Source: Pseudoflavonifractor sp. An85 (GTDB lineage Bacteria > Bacillota > Clostridia > Oscillospirales > Oscillospiraceae). Taken from it: DNA of 33,559 nt. This document shows positions 16,401 through 23,051 of this stretch, piece after piece. The notes beneath the pieces were generated by a model, which was not told the origin of the DNA, did not search any database, and saw only the letters and a list, made by a program, of their open reading frames with translations. Each line of letters begins with the position of its first letter. The stretch's first letter is position 1. The stretch lies in NCBI RefSeq assembly GCF_002161235.1, contig NZ_NFHE01000027.1:1-33559 (forward strand). Direction: 5' to 3'. The position numbers and the translations under genes were made by a program.

Positions 16401-16813
16401 AGTACCAGGGAAACTTTTTCTCTTTGCCCAATGACATCTTTGTCTTAGGGCTGTGCTCAGGTGAGCTATCAGTGTACAGCTATCTCCGCCGATGCGAAGA
16501 CCAGAAAACACACCAGTGCTGGCCCAGCTATAAGAACATCGGAAGTGCCGTGTGTATGAGTGAGAACACGGTGAGTAAGTATGTGCAGATGTTGGTGGAG
16601 CGTGGGATGATCACCACGGAACCTACCAAGGTCACAACCAGGAAGGGTGTGACCCGAAACGGAAATTTGTTGTACACAGTAATGCCTCCACTGGAAGTGA
16701 TTGATCAGCACTACCAGCAGAAGCTGGTGGAGCTGGGGCGGGAAACGGAGCGGATTCGGGTGCAGAAGCTCCAGGAGCAGCAGGCCCAAGGAGCCTTGTG
16801 GACCCCGCTGTGA
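16397..16813 (+). CDS. Winged-helix (HTH_36-type) protein, copy 2
   Basis: The 138-residue protein has the same winged helix (about 10-95, ending SENTVSKYVQMLVERGMI) and Q/E-rich C-terminal coiled coil as the protein at 5403-5819. It is translationally coupled to the excisionase-like gene through ATGA and lies directly before the oriT-like region and the mobilization genes. A role in transfer or replication control is inferred from this position. Confidence 0.75.
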   Translation: MKYQGNFFSLPNDIFVLGLCSGELSVYSYLRRCEDQKTHQCWPSYKNIGSAVCMSENTVSKYVQMLVERGMITTEPTKVTTRKGVTRNGNLLYTVMPPLEVIDQHYQQKLVELGRETERIRVQKLQEQQAQGALWTPL

Positions 16814-17218
16814 GAGGCTGTGTGCCCGGTTGCGGCACAGGGGAAGCCCCTGCCCCACATGGGGAATTTTGAGCGAATTTGGGCCGATTTCGAGGACTCT
16901 GCGGAGGACCAAATGGGGACCCCGCCGAAGCCCAGCGCAAGCGGGTTCGGTGGGGAGAGGAGGAGCAGTGGAATGAGCGAGTTTTCGCCCTTTGGGGCGG
17001 AAATGAGAGATATGGAGCTTGCGACGACGAAAAGCAGGATAAAGGCCGGGGGTCATCCGGCCAGCCACAACTGCCCGCAGTGCGGGCAGTGACGGGGGTT
17101 TGCGCAGGTTGAAACATGGGGTCAAATCCAGAAAGGAGCGGAAATTCTGCGGTCCTTATCCCGAAACCCTTACTCCCACAACAAAAATACTGGGGTCAAT
17201 ACCCCGAAAGGAAGGAAT
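16814..17218 (+). other. Probable oriT region of the MobP3-type element
   Basis: These 405 bases have no credible gene. They contain strong hairpins: CCCCGCCGAAGCCC against GGGTTCGGTGGGG (16920-16955), GGCCGG/CCGGCC (17044-17062) and the perfect CTGCCCGCA-G-TGCGGGCAG (17071-17089). Two related short units follow, GGGTCAAATCCAGAAAGG near 17119 and GGGTCAATACCCCGAAAGG near 17194, the second next to the mobC-like ribosome site. The position directly upstream of MobC-like and relaxase genes is the usual place of a nick site. The nick position was not identified. Confidence 0.5.
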
Positions 17219-17638
17219 ATGAGCAAAAAAGAAAAATTTCCCCTATACCTTACGCCAGAGAAAAAAGCCCTCCTGGAGCGGCGGTATCCAGAGGACGGAA
17301 GCCGAAGTCTCACCGCCTTCATTGAAAACGCCATCGACTTTTACCTGGACTATCTCAGCGCCAACAACGCCGGACTATTTCTCCCCACCTCGGTTCAATC
17401 CTACCTGGACGGCAGACTGGATCAACTGGAGAACCGTATCTCCTCTCTGCTTTTCAAACAGGCAGTGGAGCTGGACATGGGGCTGAGTACTCTGGTGGAC
17501 TGCGTTCAGCTGGGGGAAGAATATCTGAAGCAACAGCGTGCCGAGAGCGTTGCTAACGTAAAGCGCACCAACGGTCGGCTGCGACTGGAGGAGAAGGTGC
17601 GAGACGCCAACGGGAGTGATGACGAGTGGCAAGACTGA
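17219..17638 (+). CDS. MobC-like mobilization accessory protein
   Basis: The 139-residue protein begins with a ribbon-helix-helix-like segment (FPLYLTPEKKALLERRYPED, then SLTAFIENAIDFYLDYLS) and continues with helices. This fits small accessory proteins that bind oriT and help the relaxase. It follows AAGGAAGG, and its stop overlaps the relaxase start by 13 bp, so the two are coupled. The exact family could not be verified. Confidence 0.65.
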   Translation: MSKKEKFPLYLTPEKKALLERRYPEDGSRSLTAFIENAIDFYLDYLSANNAGLFLPTSVQSYLDGRLDQLENRISSLLFKQAVELDMGLSTLVDCVQLGEEYLKQQRAESVANVKRTNGRLRLEEKVRDANGSDDEWQD

Positions 17639-19587
17639 TTGTCAAAAGCCCGTACATCAAGTGCAATGACAGTCAAGGTGCAGCTGGTTACATGAAGTAC
17701 ATTGCCACACGAGAACGGGTGGAGATCCTACCCGATGACCGTCCACCCACTCGGAAACAAGAGCAGCTGATTACAAAACTGTCCAAAGACTTCCCAGGAA
17801 TGAAAGAGCTGCTGGAGTACGAGGACTACGCACAGCATCCCACCAAGGCCAATGCCTCAGCTCTCATCACTCTGGCTCTTGAGGAGAACTGGTCCAAGGT
17901 CAGCTCCTCCGAGGGCTACGCCAAGTACATCGCCACTCGTCCTCGTGCCCAGCGTCTGGGCGACCACGGACTGTTCGGGGACGAGGAAGGTGTGGATCTG
18001 GACAAGGCTATGGCTGAATTGGAACACTACACCGGAAACGTATGGACACACATCATCTCTCTGCGTCGGGAGGACGCAACACGCCTGGGCTACAATAATG
18101 CCCAGGCGTGGCGATCCCTGCTGCGTACCCATCGAAATGAGATTGCAACCGCTATGAAAATCCCACCCCAGGATTTTAGATGGTACGCCGCCTTCCACGA
18201 CGAGGGGGAACACCCTCATGTGCATATGATGGCCTGGTCAGTGAAACCGGGACAGGCGTATCTATCCAAGGACGGGATCAAACAGATCAAATCCACCCTC
18301 ACCAATCAAATCTTCAAGCAGGAGATGTACCACCTCTACCAGCAAAAGTCTGCCAGCAGAGATGAGCTGGTACAGGAAGCCCGGAAGGTGATGCTAGAGA
18401 TGTCCCGTCAAATGGCACAGGGAATTTGCGAACATCCAGACATGGAACAGCTCATGGAAGAGCTGGCCCAGCAGTTGGACGGCGTAAAGGGCAAGAAGTC
18501 CTACGGCTATCTGTCCAAGCCTCTGAAAAAGCTGGTGGATGAGATCGTCAATCAAACGGAGCGCCTGCCCGTGGTTCATCGGTGCTATCAAACGTGGTGG
18601 GAACTCCAATGTCAGATCAATCGATTCTACTCCGGCCAGGAACAACAGCGCCCACCTCTGTCTCAACAGAAGGAGTTCCGTGCCATCAAAAACGCCGTCA
18701 TCAAGGAGGCCGAGCGCATCCGGCTCAACCGAATCTCCTTTGAGGATCGTGGCATGGAGGATCGAGGTGGTTGGGTAGCAGATCAGGAACTCCCCTGGGA
18801 CTGCTATGTCCTTCGATCCATCATCGAAAATGAGGAGCAGACACGGGAAGAACGAGTGGATGCGGCAGTGCAAATGAAACGTCTGGCCCAAGACGGTGAT
18901 GCCTATGCCCAATATCTGATGGGGCTACTATACCGGGACGGTGGCCTGGTAATTCCGGACACGGAGAGAGCCCAGTACTGGATGGAACAGGCGGCGTCAC
19001 AGAATGTGCCAGCGGCTCAATACGCCCTGGGGAAACTGCTTCTCTCTGATGATCCCCTGGTGCATGATCCAGACCAGGGCATCCGATGGTTAAAAGCATC
19101 TGCTCAAAACGGAAACGACTACGCTGCCTATACTCTGGGCAAGGAGTATCTCAGCGGCAGATATGTGTTCAAGAATACAGAAAAGGCGGCAGAGTATTTC
19201 CGTCAGGCGGCCCAAGGGGACAATCCCTGGGCGCAGTACCTCCTGGGTAAGCTGTGCCTCATGGGAAATGGGGTAGAGCAGGATGAGGAGGCTGCCTATC
19301 AGTGGTTTCAGGCTGCAGCAGAACGGGGGCATGTCTATGCTGAGTTCTTTGTGGAGCGCATGGATCAGGGGTGGATAGCCTCACCCCAGCTGATGCTCTC
19401 CACCACCCGACTTCTCCACCATATGGGCAACATCTTCCGGGACAACACTCCAGCTGCTTCAACATCCGGCGGGCCACACATCGACCGGAAACGGCTGCAG
19501 AAGCTCAGGGCAAAGAAGATCGCCCTGGGCCATAAGCCGGACGATCATGAGGAGGAGCAGCAGAGTTGGGGTATGAGCATGCAATAA
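17626..19587 (+). CDS. MobP3-type relaxase with C-terminal Sel1-like repeats
   Basis: The 653-residue protein nicks oriT and carries the strand during conjugative mobilization. The metal-binding histidines are visible in HDEGEHPHVHMMAW (H191, H198, H200), and the catalytic tyrosine would be in the N-terminal part (candidates Y10, Y22, Y25). A helical middle section follows, then at least four Sel1-type repeats (about 420-600, for example AQYLMGLLYRDGG, AQYALGKLLLSDD, AAYTLGKEYLSGR, AQYLLGKLCLMGN). Sel1 repeats usually bind proteins. The GTG start at 17626 overlaps the MobC-like gene. No coupling protein or secretion genes are present, so the element needs a helper. Confidence 0.85.
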   Translation: MARLIVKSPYIKCNDSQGAAGYMKYIATRERVEILPDDRPPTRKQEQLITKLSKDFPGMKELLEYEDYAQHPTKANASALITLALEENWSKVSSSEGYAKYIATRPRAQRLGDHGLFGDEEGVDLDKAMAELEHYTGNVWTHIISLRREDATRLGYNNAQAWRSLLRTHRNEIATAMKIPPQDFRWYAAFHDEGEHPHVHMMAWSVKPGQAYLSKDGIKQIKSTLTNQIFKQEMYHLYQQKSASRDELVQEARKVMLEMSRQMAQGICEHPDMEQLMEELAQQLDGVKGKKSYGYLSKPLKKLVDEIVNQTERLPVVHRCYQTWWELQCQINRFYSGQEQQRPPLSQQKEFRAIKNAVIKEAERIRLNRISFEDRGMEDRGGWVADQELPWDCYVLRSIIENEEQTREERVDAAVQMKRLAQDGDAYAQYLMGLLYRDGGLVIPDTERAQYWMEQAASQNVPAAQYALGKLLLSDDPLVHDPDQGIRWLKASAQNGNDYAAYTLGKEYLSGRYVFKNTEKAAEYFRQAAQGDNPWAQYLLGKLCLMGNGVEQDEEAAYQWFQAAAERGHVYAEFFVERMDQGWIASPQLMLSTTRLLHHMGNIFRDNTPAASTSGGPHIDRKRLQKLRAKKIALGHKPDDHEEEQQSWGMSMQ

Positions 19588-19592
19588 CGCAG

Positions 19593-19623
19593 AAGGCTCT
19601 CTGCGATCACTGCAGAGAGCCTT
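19593..19623. terminator. Terminator hairpin after the relaxase gene
   Basis: A perfect 12-bp stem, AAGGCTCTCTGC (19593-19604) and GCAGAGAGCCTT (19612-19623), with a 7-nt loop just after the relaxase stop. A long T-run is missing, so it may be a weaker or bidirectional terminator for the relaxase and the small minus-strand frame. Confidence 0.6.
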
Positions 19624-19786
19624 ACAATTCAATGCCAAGCAGGTGATAAGCATCTGCCTCAGAATACCAACCGCTTTTCTCAACTGAGTTCCAGCCTTTC
19701 TGAACTTCGGACATCAGGCGATCTATGGCCTCGGTCTTCAAAGAAGGTTCTGCGGGGGAGGTATGGTCTTCCCAAGAGTAAGACAT
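19622..19786 (-). CDS. Small hypothetical protein, possibly antitoxin-like
   Basis: The 54-residue frame starts at an ATG 9 nt after AGGAGG and ends at the hairpin of the relaxase terminator. Its C-terminal segment (IDRLMSEVQKGWNSVEKSGW) resembles the C-terminal helix of RelB/DinJ antitoxins, which in the neighbouring RelB is LDAALEKGYAQMKAGQTISA. It lies back to back with relBE. It could be an orphan antitoxin fragment or a small regulator. Evidence is the ribosome site and this resemblance only. Confidence 0.4.
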   Translation of the reverse strand: MSYSWEDHTSPAEPSLKTEAIDRLMSEVQKGWNSVEKSGWYSEADAYHLLGIEL

Positions 19787-19907
19787 TGGGACATGCCTCC
19801 TCTGCACAAAAGTTTATGGCAACAGTATAGCATGAGTAGGCTGTAGTTGCGAAGCATGGCACTTGTGCCCTAGATATAAGTTGCCTTATGAGTGGTGTTA
19901 AATTGCA

Positions 19908-19936
19908 TTGCTTTTGTGCGCACAATCGTGTATGAT
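19908..19936 (+). promoter_or_regulatory. relBE promoter with palindromic operator
   Basis: TTGCTT (19908-19913) and TATGAT (19931-19936) are separated by 17 bp. A perfect 12-bp palindrome TTGTGCGCACAA (19914-19925) lies between them, where a RelB-type ribbon-helix-helix dimer would repress the operon. Confidence 0.65.
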
Positions 19937-19978
19937 GAGATGGAAGAGGAGTATACTATTCTGAAAGGAGTTTTGGAT

Positions 19979-20281
19979 ATGGCGAAATCGGCAAATCTCT
20001 ATGCACGCATCGAGCCGGAGGTCAAGGAACAGGCGGAAGCAATTTTGAGTGCCCTGGGAATCCCGGCATCTAATGCTATTACTATGTTTTACAAACAAGT
20101 CATCCTCCAACGGGGTCTACCCTTTGAAGTCAAGCTTCCAGAGCATCCGGTGGATATCAGCCGCATGACTGTCCAGGAGCTTGACGCAGCGCTTGAAAAG
20201 GGTTATGCCCAGATGAAGGCTGGGCAAACGATTTCAGCTAAGCAGGTGTTTGATGAACTGCGAGGAGAGCTGGATATATGA
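19979..20281 (+). CDS. relB: RelB/DinJ family antitoxin
   Basis: The 100-residue protein begins ANLYARIEPEVKEQAEAILS and continues GIPASNAITMFYKQVILQRG, the ribbon-helix-helix signature of RelB/DinJ antitoxins. The C-terminal part wraps the toxin. It binds the operator as a dimer and represses its own promoter. The ATG at 19979 follows AAAGGAG; a longer frame from 19892 would run through the promoter. The stop overlaps the toxin start (ATGA). On this mobile element the pair probably serves maintenance of the element or abortive defence. Confidence 0.88.
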   Translation: MAKSANLYARIEPEVKEQAEAILSALGIPASNAITMFYKQVILQRGLPFEVKLPEHPVDISRMTVQELDAALEKGYAQMKAGQTISAKQVFDELRGELDI

Positions 20282-20598
20282 GTTATGAGGTGACGTTGAC
20301 TCCGGAGGCGAAACGTGATCTGCGGGAGATATACCGATATATTGCGGTAGATCTTCAGTCAGTGCAGAATGCAAACAATCAGTTGGGGCGACTGGAACGG
20401 CATATCCTCAATCTGAACCAGATGCCAGAACGATTTCGACTCTATGATCGGGAGCCTTGGCGCAACCGCAATTTACGTGTGATGCCGGTGGATCACTATC
20501 TGGTGTTCTATATTCCAGACCATCAGGAGAAGCGTGTTACAGTACTCCGTGTCATGTATGGTGGGCGGGATGTTGATGCGTTGCTTCAAGAAATGTAA
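20278..20598 (+). CDS. relE: RelE/ParE family toxin
   Basis: The 106-residue protein has the RelE/ParE fold pattern: VTLTPEAKRDLREIYRYIA at the N-terminus, RFRLYDREPWRNRNLRVMPV in the middle, and VFYIPDHQEKRVTVLRVMYG at the end. RelE-type toxins cut mRNA on the ribosome, while ParE-type proteins inhibit gyrase; the subgroup cannot be settled by eye. It is coupled to the antitoxin through a 4-bp overlap and closed by a terminator at 20616-20646. Confidence 0.85.
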   Translation: MSYEVTLTPEAKRDLREIYRYIAVDLQSVQNANNQLGRLERHILNLNQMPERFRLYDREPWRNRNLRVMPVDHYLVFYIPDHQEKRVTVLRVMYGGRDVDALLQEM

Positions 20599-20615
20599 TC
20601 AATGAAATGTTTTTT

Positions 20616-20646
20616 GAGAAAGAGTCGAGAGATCGGCTCTTTTTCT
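20616..20646 (+). terminator. Terminator of relBE
   Basis: GAGAAAGAG (20616-20624) pairs with CTCTTTTTC (20637-20645), which contains the T-run. It lies 18 bp after the toxin stop. Confidence 0.75.
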
Positions 20647-20670
20647 TATGCCTGAAGAGCGGACATAGTC

Positions 20671-20697
20671 AAAGGCCTCCCACAGCGAGGGAGGCCT
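20671..20697 (-). terminator. Terminator of the phosphatase gene
   Basis: AGGCCTCCC (20673-20681) and GGGAGGCCT (20689-20697) form a perfect 9-bp stem followed by TTTG on the minus strand, just after the phosphatase stop codon. Confidence 0.7.
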
Positions 20698-20705
20698 GAT
20701 CAAAC

Positions 20706-21371
20706 TCAAGATGGAATTGTTCCGCCAACATAGAACTCAGCCATATCGTCCAAACGCAGGCAAGCCAGATGACGATTCATAACGTTCAAGTGGCCACACC
20801 CGCAATCAATGTCGATGATCCCATCCCCATGCCAGATGGAATAATCCTCGTCCGTTTTGTTAGTGAGAAATACTGTGGGCGTGTGGCCGACGATGCAGAC
20901 GGTGTCCGGGTAGGGGCTTGTGCTGTCCGGCTCCACCCGGCCCCAAATGCGGGTGTCGGGATCCTCACCGGGGCAGCCGTGGACTAGATGGAACTTCTGA
21001 CCGTTTACGGTGAGTTCCAGATGATCTGGCAGGCCAGAAAGAAAACGAAGAATGCGGTTTCGCTGCTGGGGTGTACGGTGGTAGAGCAGTTCCCGGTAGG
21101 TGGTTGCTCCACCGTTGTACCGCCACAGATCCCGGGCGCCGACTTCATTGCATGGGCCCAGGGTGCTCAGACACATCTGCTCGTGGTTGCCCAGGAGCAT
21201 GGTTATATTGGGAGCATCCATGATCTGCTCCAGGATGTCTACGCCGCCGGTGCCCCGGTCGATCACATCGCCAAGAATATATAAATGATCTGTATCGGAG
21301 AAATGAATCTGCTCCAACATCTCCTGAAAGAAATCCAGCTCTCCGTGAAGATCCGACATACAGTAAATCAT
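20706..21371 (-). CDS. PPP-type metallophosphatase (serine/threonine phosphatase-like)
   Basis: The 221-residue protein has the three signature motifs of the PPP family: SDLHGE (D7, H9), GDVIDRG (34-40) and GNHE (61-64), followed by a conserved LVHGCPGED histidine and a late IDIDCGCGH. It resembles phage lambda-type protein phosphatases and bacterial PrpA-like enzymes that use two metal ions to dephosphorylate proteins, or diadenosine tetraphosphate in the ApaH relatives. It faces away from the integrases and lies between the toxin-antitoxin pair and them. The substrate is unknown; regulation of host kinases or signal nucleotides is possible. Confidence 0.85.
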   Translation of the reverse strand: MIYCMSDLHGELDFFQEMLEQIHFSDTDHLYILGDVIDRGTGGVDILEQIMDAPNITMLLGNHEQMCLSTLGPCNEVGARDLWRYNGGATTYRELLYHRTPQQRNRILRFLSGLPDHLELTVNGQKFHLVHGCPGEDPDTRIWGRVEPDSTSPYPDTVCIVGHTPTVFLTNKTDEDYSIWHGDGIIDIDCGCGHLNVMNRHLACLRLDDMAEFYVGGTIPS

Positions 21372-21573
21372 CCGTCTCGCCCCCTTCGGTGGGAATAGAA
21401 TAATCGCATCTTACCATAAGGACTGGACAGATACAAGATGGTGCTCAGGAGTTGCGCCACATAAAACAAAAAAGCCCGGACAAATGATAACAATCTGATA
21501 ACTTGTTGGGTTTGGAATGGCTATTGTCTCTGCTCTGTGGTATTGTGTGTCGCTGATAAGGAGGCGACATCCT

Positions 21574-21885
21574 ATGAACGATTACATGAAGGCTCTATAC
21601 CAGCAGTTCTTCCGGAAGCCGGATGTCACGGAACTGGAGGACGAGATTGAAACTGCCCGCCAGGAAGTGCGGGATTGCCTGGACAAACTACAGCGACGCA
21701 GGCTCATGGACCTGGTAGATGCCCAAACCCTATTGCGAGAAGAGATTTCCCAGGCCAGCTTCACCGCAGGATTCAAAGTGGCCTGGGAAATCGCAAAAGA
21801 ACTGGAGGCAGATGGTCTGTACCCATTCGAACGAGAGGTAGCAGAGCACAGCTGTCGTCACATGGAAATGAGAAAGGAGGGATGA
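21574..21885 (+). CDS. DUF6809-like protein upstream of the integrases
   Basis: The 103-residue protein is helical with a coiled coil (LEDEIETARQEVRDCLDKLQ) and the pattern LMDLVDAQTLLREEISQASF, then TAGFKVAWEIAKEL, which I associate with DUF6809 proteins of clostridial mobile elements. The ATG at 21574 follows AAGGAGG at 9 nt; a 19-residue upstream extension lacks a site. The integrase gene starts 4 bp after its stop, so it is part of the integrase operon. Its function is unknown. Confidence 0.6.
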   Translation: MNDYMKALYQQFFRKPDVTELEDEIETARQEVRDCLDKLQRRRLMDLVDAQTLLREEISQASFTAGFKVAWEIAKELEADGLYPFEREVAEHSCRHMEMRKEG

Positions 21886-21889
21886 AAAC

Positions 21890-23047
21890 ATGGGAAAGCG
21901 CAGACCATCTGGGGATGGCATGGTTCGCAGACGGAAGGATGGCTGCTGGGAGGGACGCATCGTCATCGGTCATAAGAACAACGGCAGTCCCATCTTCCGC
22001 TATGTGTCGGCCAAGACTCAGAAAGAACTGCTGAAAAAGCTACATCAGAGCATGGAGGAATACCAGGGGGTGGACCTCACCGAGGAAAGCAAAATGCCCC
22101 TGAGCCAATGGCTGGACCGCTGGCTGGAGGAGTACGCCGCACCATCGGTGCGTCCCTCCACTCTGGAGGGCTACCGGGGGTACATCAACCGCAACATCAA
22201 ACCCTATCTGGGGAATAAGCCAGTGGGGAAGATCACCGCCGACGATGTTCGGAAGCTATACCGGGAATTACAGAGAAACGGACGGCAGGAGTGCCACCCG
22301 GAGCATGGGCACAAACTGTCTGGTGGCACCATCAGACGCATCCACGGGGTCTTCCATGAGGCTATGGACGCTGCGGTGCGGGAAAACCTCATTCCCAGGA
22401 ACCCCACCGAAGGCATCACCTTACCGAAGAAGAAAACGGCCCCCAAGCAGATTCTCAATGATGCCCAGCTGGAGAAATTCATGAAGGTAATTCGAGAGGA
22501 TTCTATCTGGCACGACTTCTTCTACACAGAACTGACCACTGGCTTGCGGCGAGGTGAACTCTGTGGGCTTATGTGGAGCGACTTCGATGAGAAGCACGGA
22601 ACGCTCTCTGTTCACCGGACAATACACAGGCAAAAGGGAGGAGGGATGATTGCAGGAGAACCCAAGACGGGAACAGGGAAGCGAACCATCACCTTGCCGC
22701 CCAGCACCGTCCAGCTTCTGGCCCAGCGCAAGAAAACATCCTACTCCCAGTGGATCTTCCCCAATCCACTCCGACCCGAGCAGCCCACCAGTCCCAACGC
22801 TGCATACAGCCGACTGAAGAAGCTGCTGCAAAAGACTGGCCTGCCTGATATTCGCTTCCACGATCTGCGGCACACCTTCGCCACCCATGCCCTGGCCAGC
22901 GGCGTGGATGCCAAGACACTCTCGGGTATTCTGGGCCATACCCAGGCCTCCTTCACCCTGGATACCTACACCCATGTGACCGGGGATATGCAGAGGCGAG
23001 CCAGCGAGATTGTGGGTGGGTTCATGGAAGCCATGATGGTGAGGTGA
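21890..23047 (+). CDS. int: Tyrosine recombinase/integrase 1
   Basis: The 385-residue protein is a phage-type integrase. It has an AP2-like arm-binding domain (about 1-55), a SAM-like core-binding domain (70-170) and a catalytic domain with R220 (TGLRRGE), HDLRH at 324-328 (H324, R327), H350 (GHT) and Y360 (DTYTH). All catalytic residues are present. It cuts and joins attachment sites for integration and excision of the element. The start ATG follows AAGGAGGGATG. A second integrase begins 4 bp after its stop. Confidence 0.93.
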   Translation: MGKRRPSGDGMVRRRKDGCWEGRIVIGHKNNGSPIFRYVSAKTQKELLKKLHQSMEEYQGVDLTEESKMPLSQWLDRWLEEYAAPSVRPSTLEGYRGYINRNIKPYLGNKPVGKITADDVRKLYRELQRNGRQECHPEHGHKLSGGTIRRIHGVFHEAMDAAVRENLIPRNPTEGITLPKKKTAPKQILNDAQLEKFMKVIREDSIWHDFFYTELTTGLRRGELCGLMWSDFDEKHGTLSVHRTIHRQKGGGMIAGEPKTGTGKRTITLPPSTVQLLAQRKKTSYSQWIFPNPLRPEQPTSPNAAYSRLKKLLQKTGLPDIRFHDLRHTFATHALASGVDAKTLSGILGHTQASFTLDTYTHVTGDMQRRASEIVGGFMEAMMVR

Positions 23048-23051
23048 GCGT

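Larger units (their letters stand above)
16191..17136 (+). repeat. Direct repeat, copy 2 (excisionase, HTH and oriT-like module)
   Basis: This copy is followed by the intact mobilization genes and is therefore the parental arrangement. It matches 5197-6144, and homology ends after GAAAGG at 17136. Recombination between the two copies would remove or duplicate the 11-kb defence segment between them. Confidence 0.9.

Noticed and set aside
4020-21480. A shared motif (TTGCGNCGCTGAAAA plus A-run) after hsdR, before the SNF2 gene and near 21450 as an attachment site
   Set aside because: The three copies are short and imperfect and each lies beside a terminator-like hairpin, so they are more simply parts of terminators than att sites.
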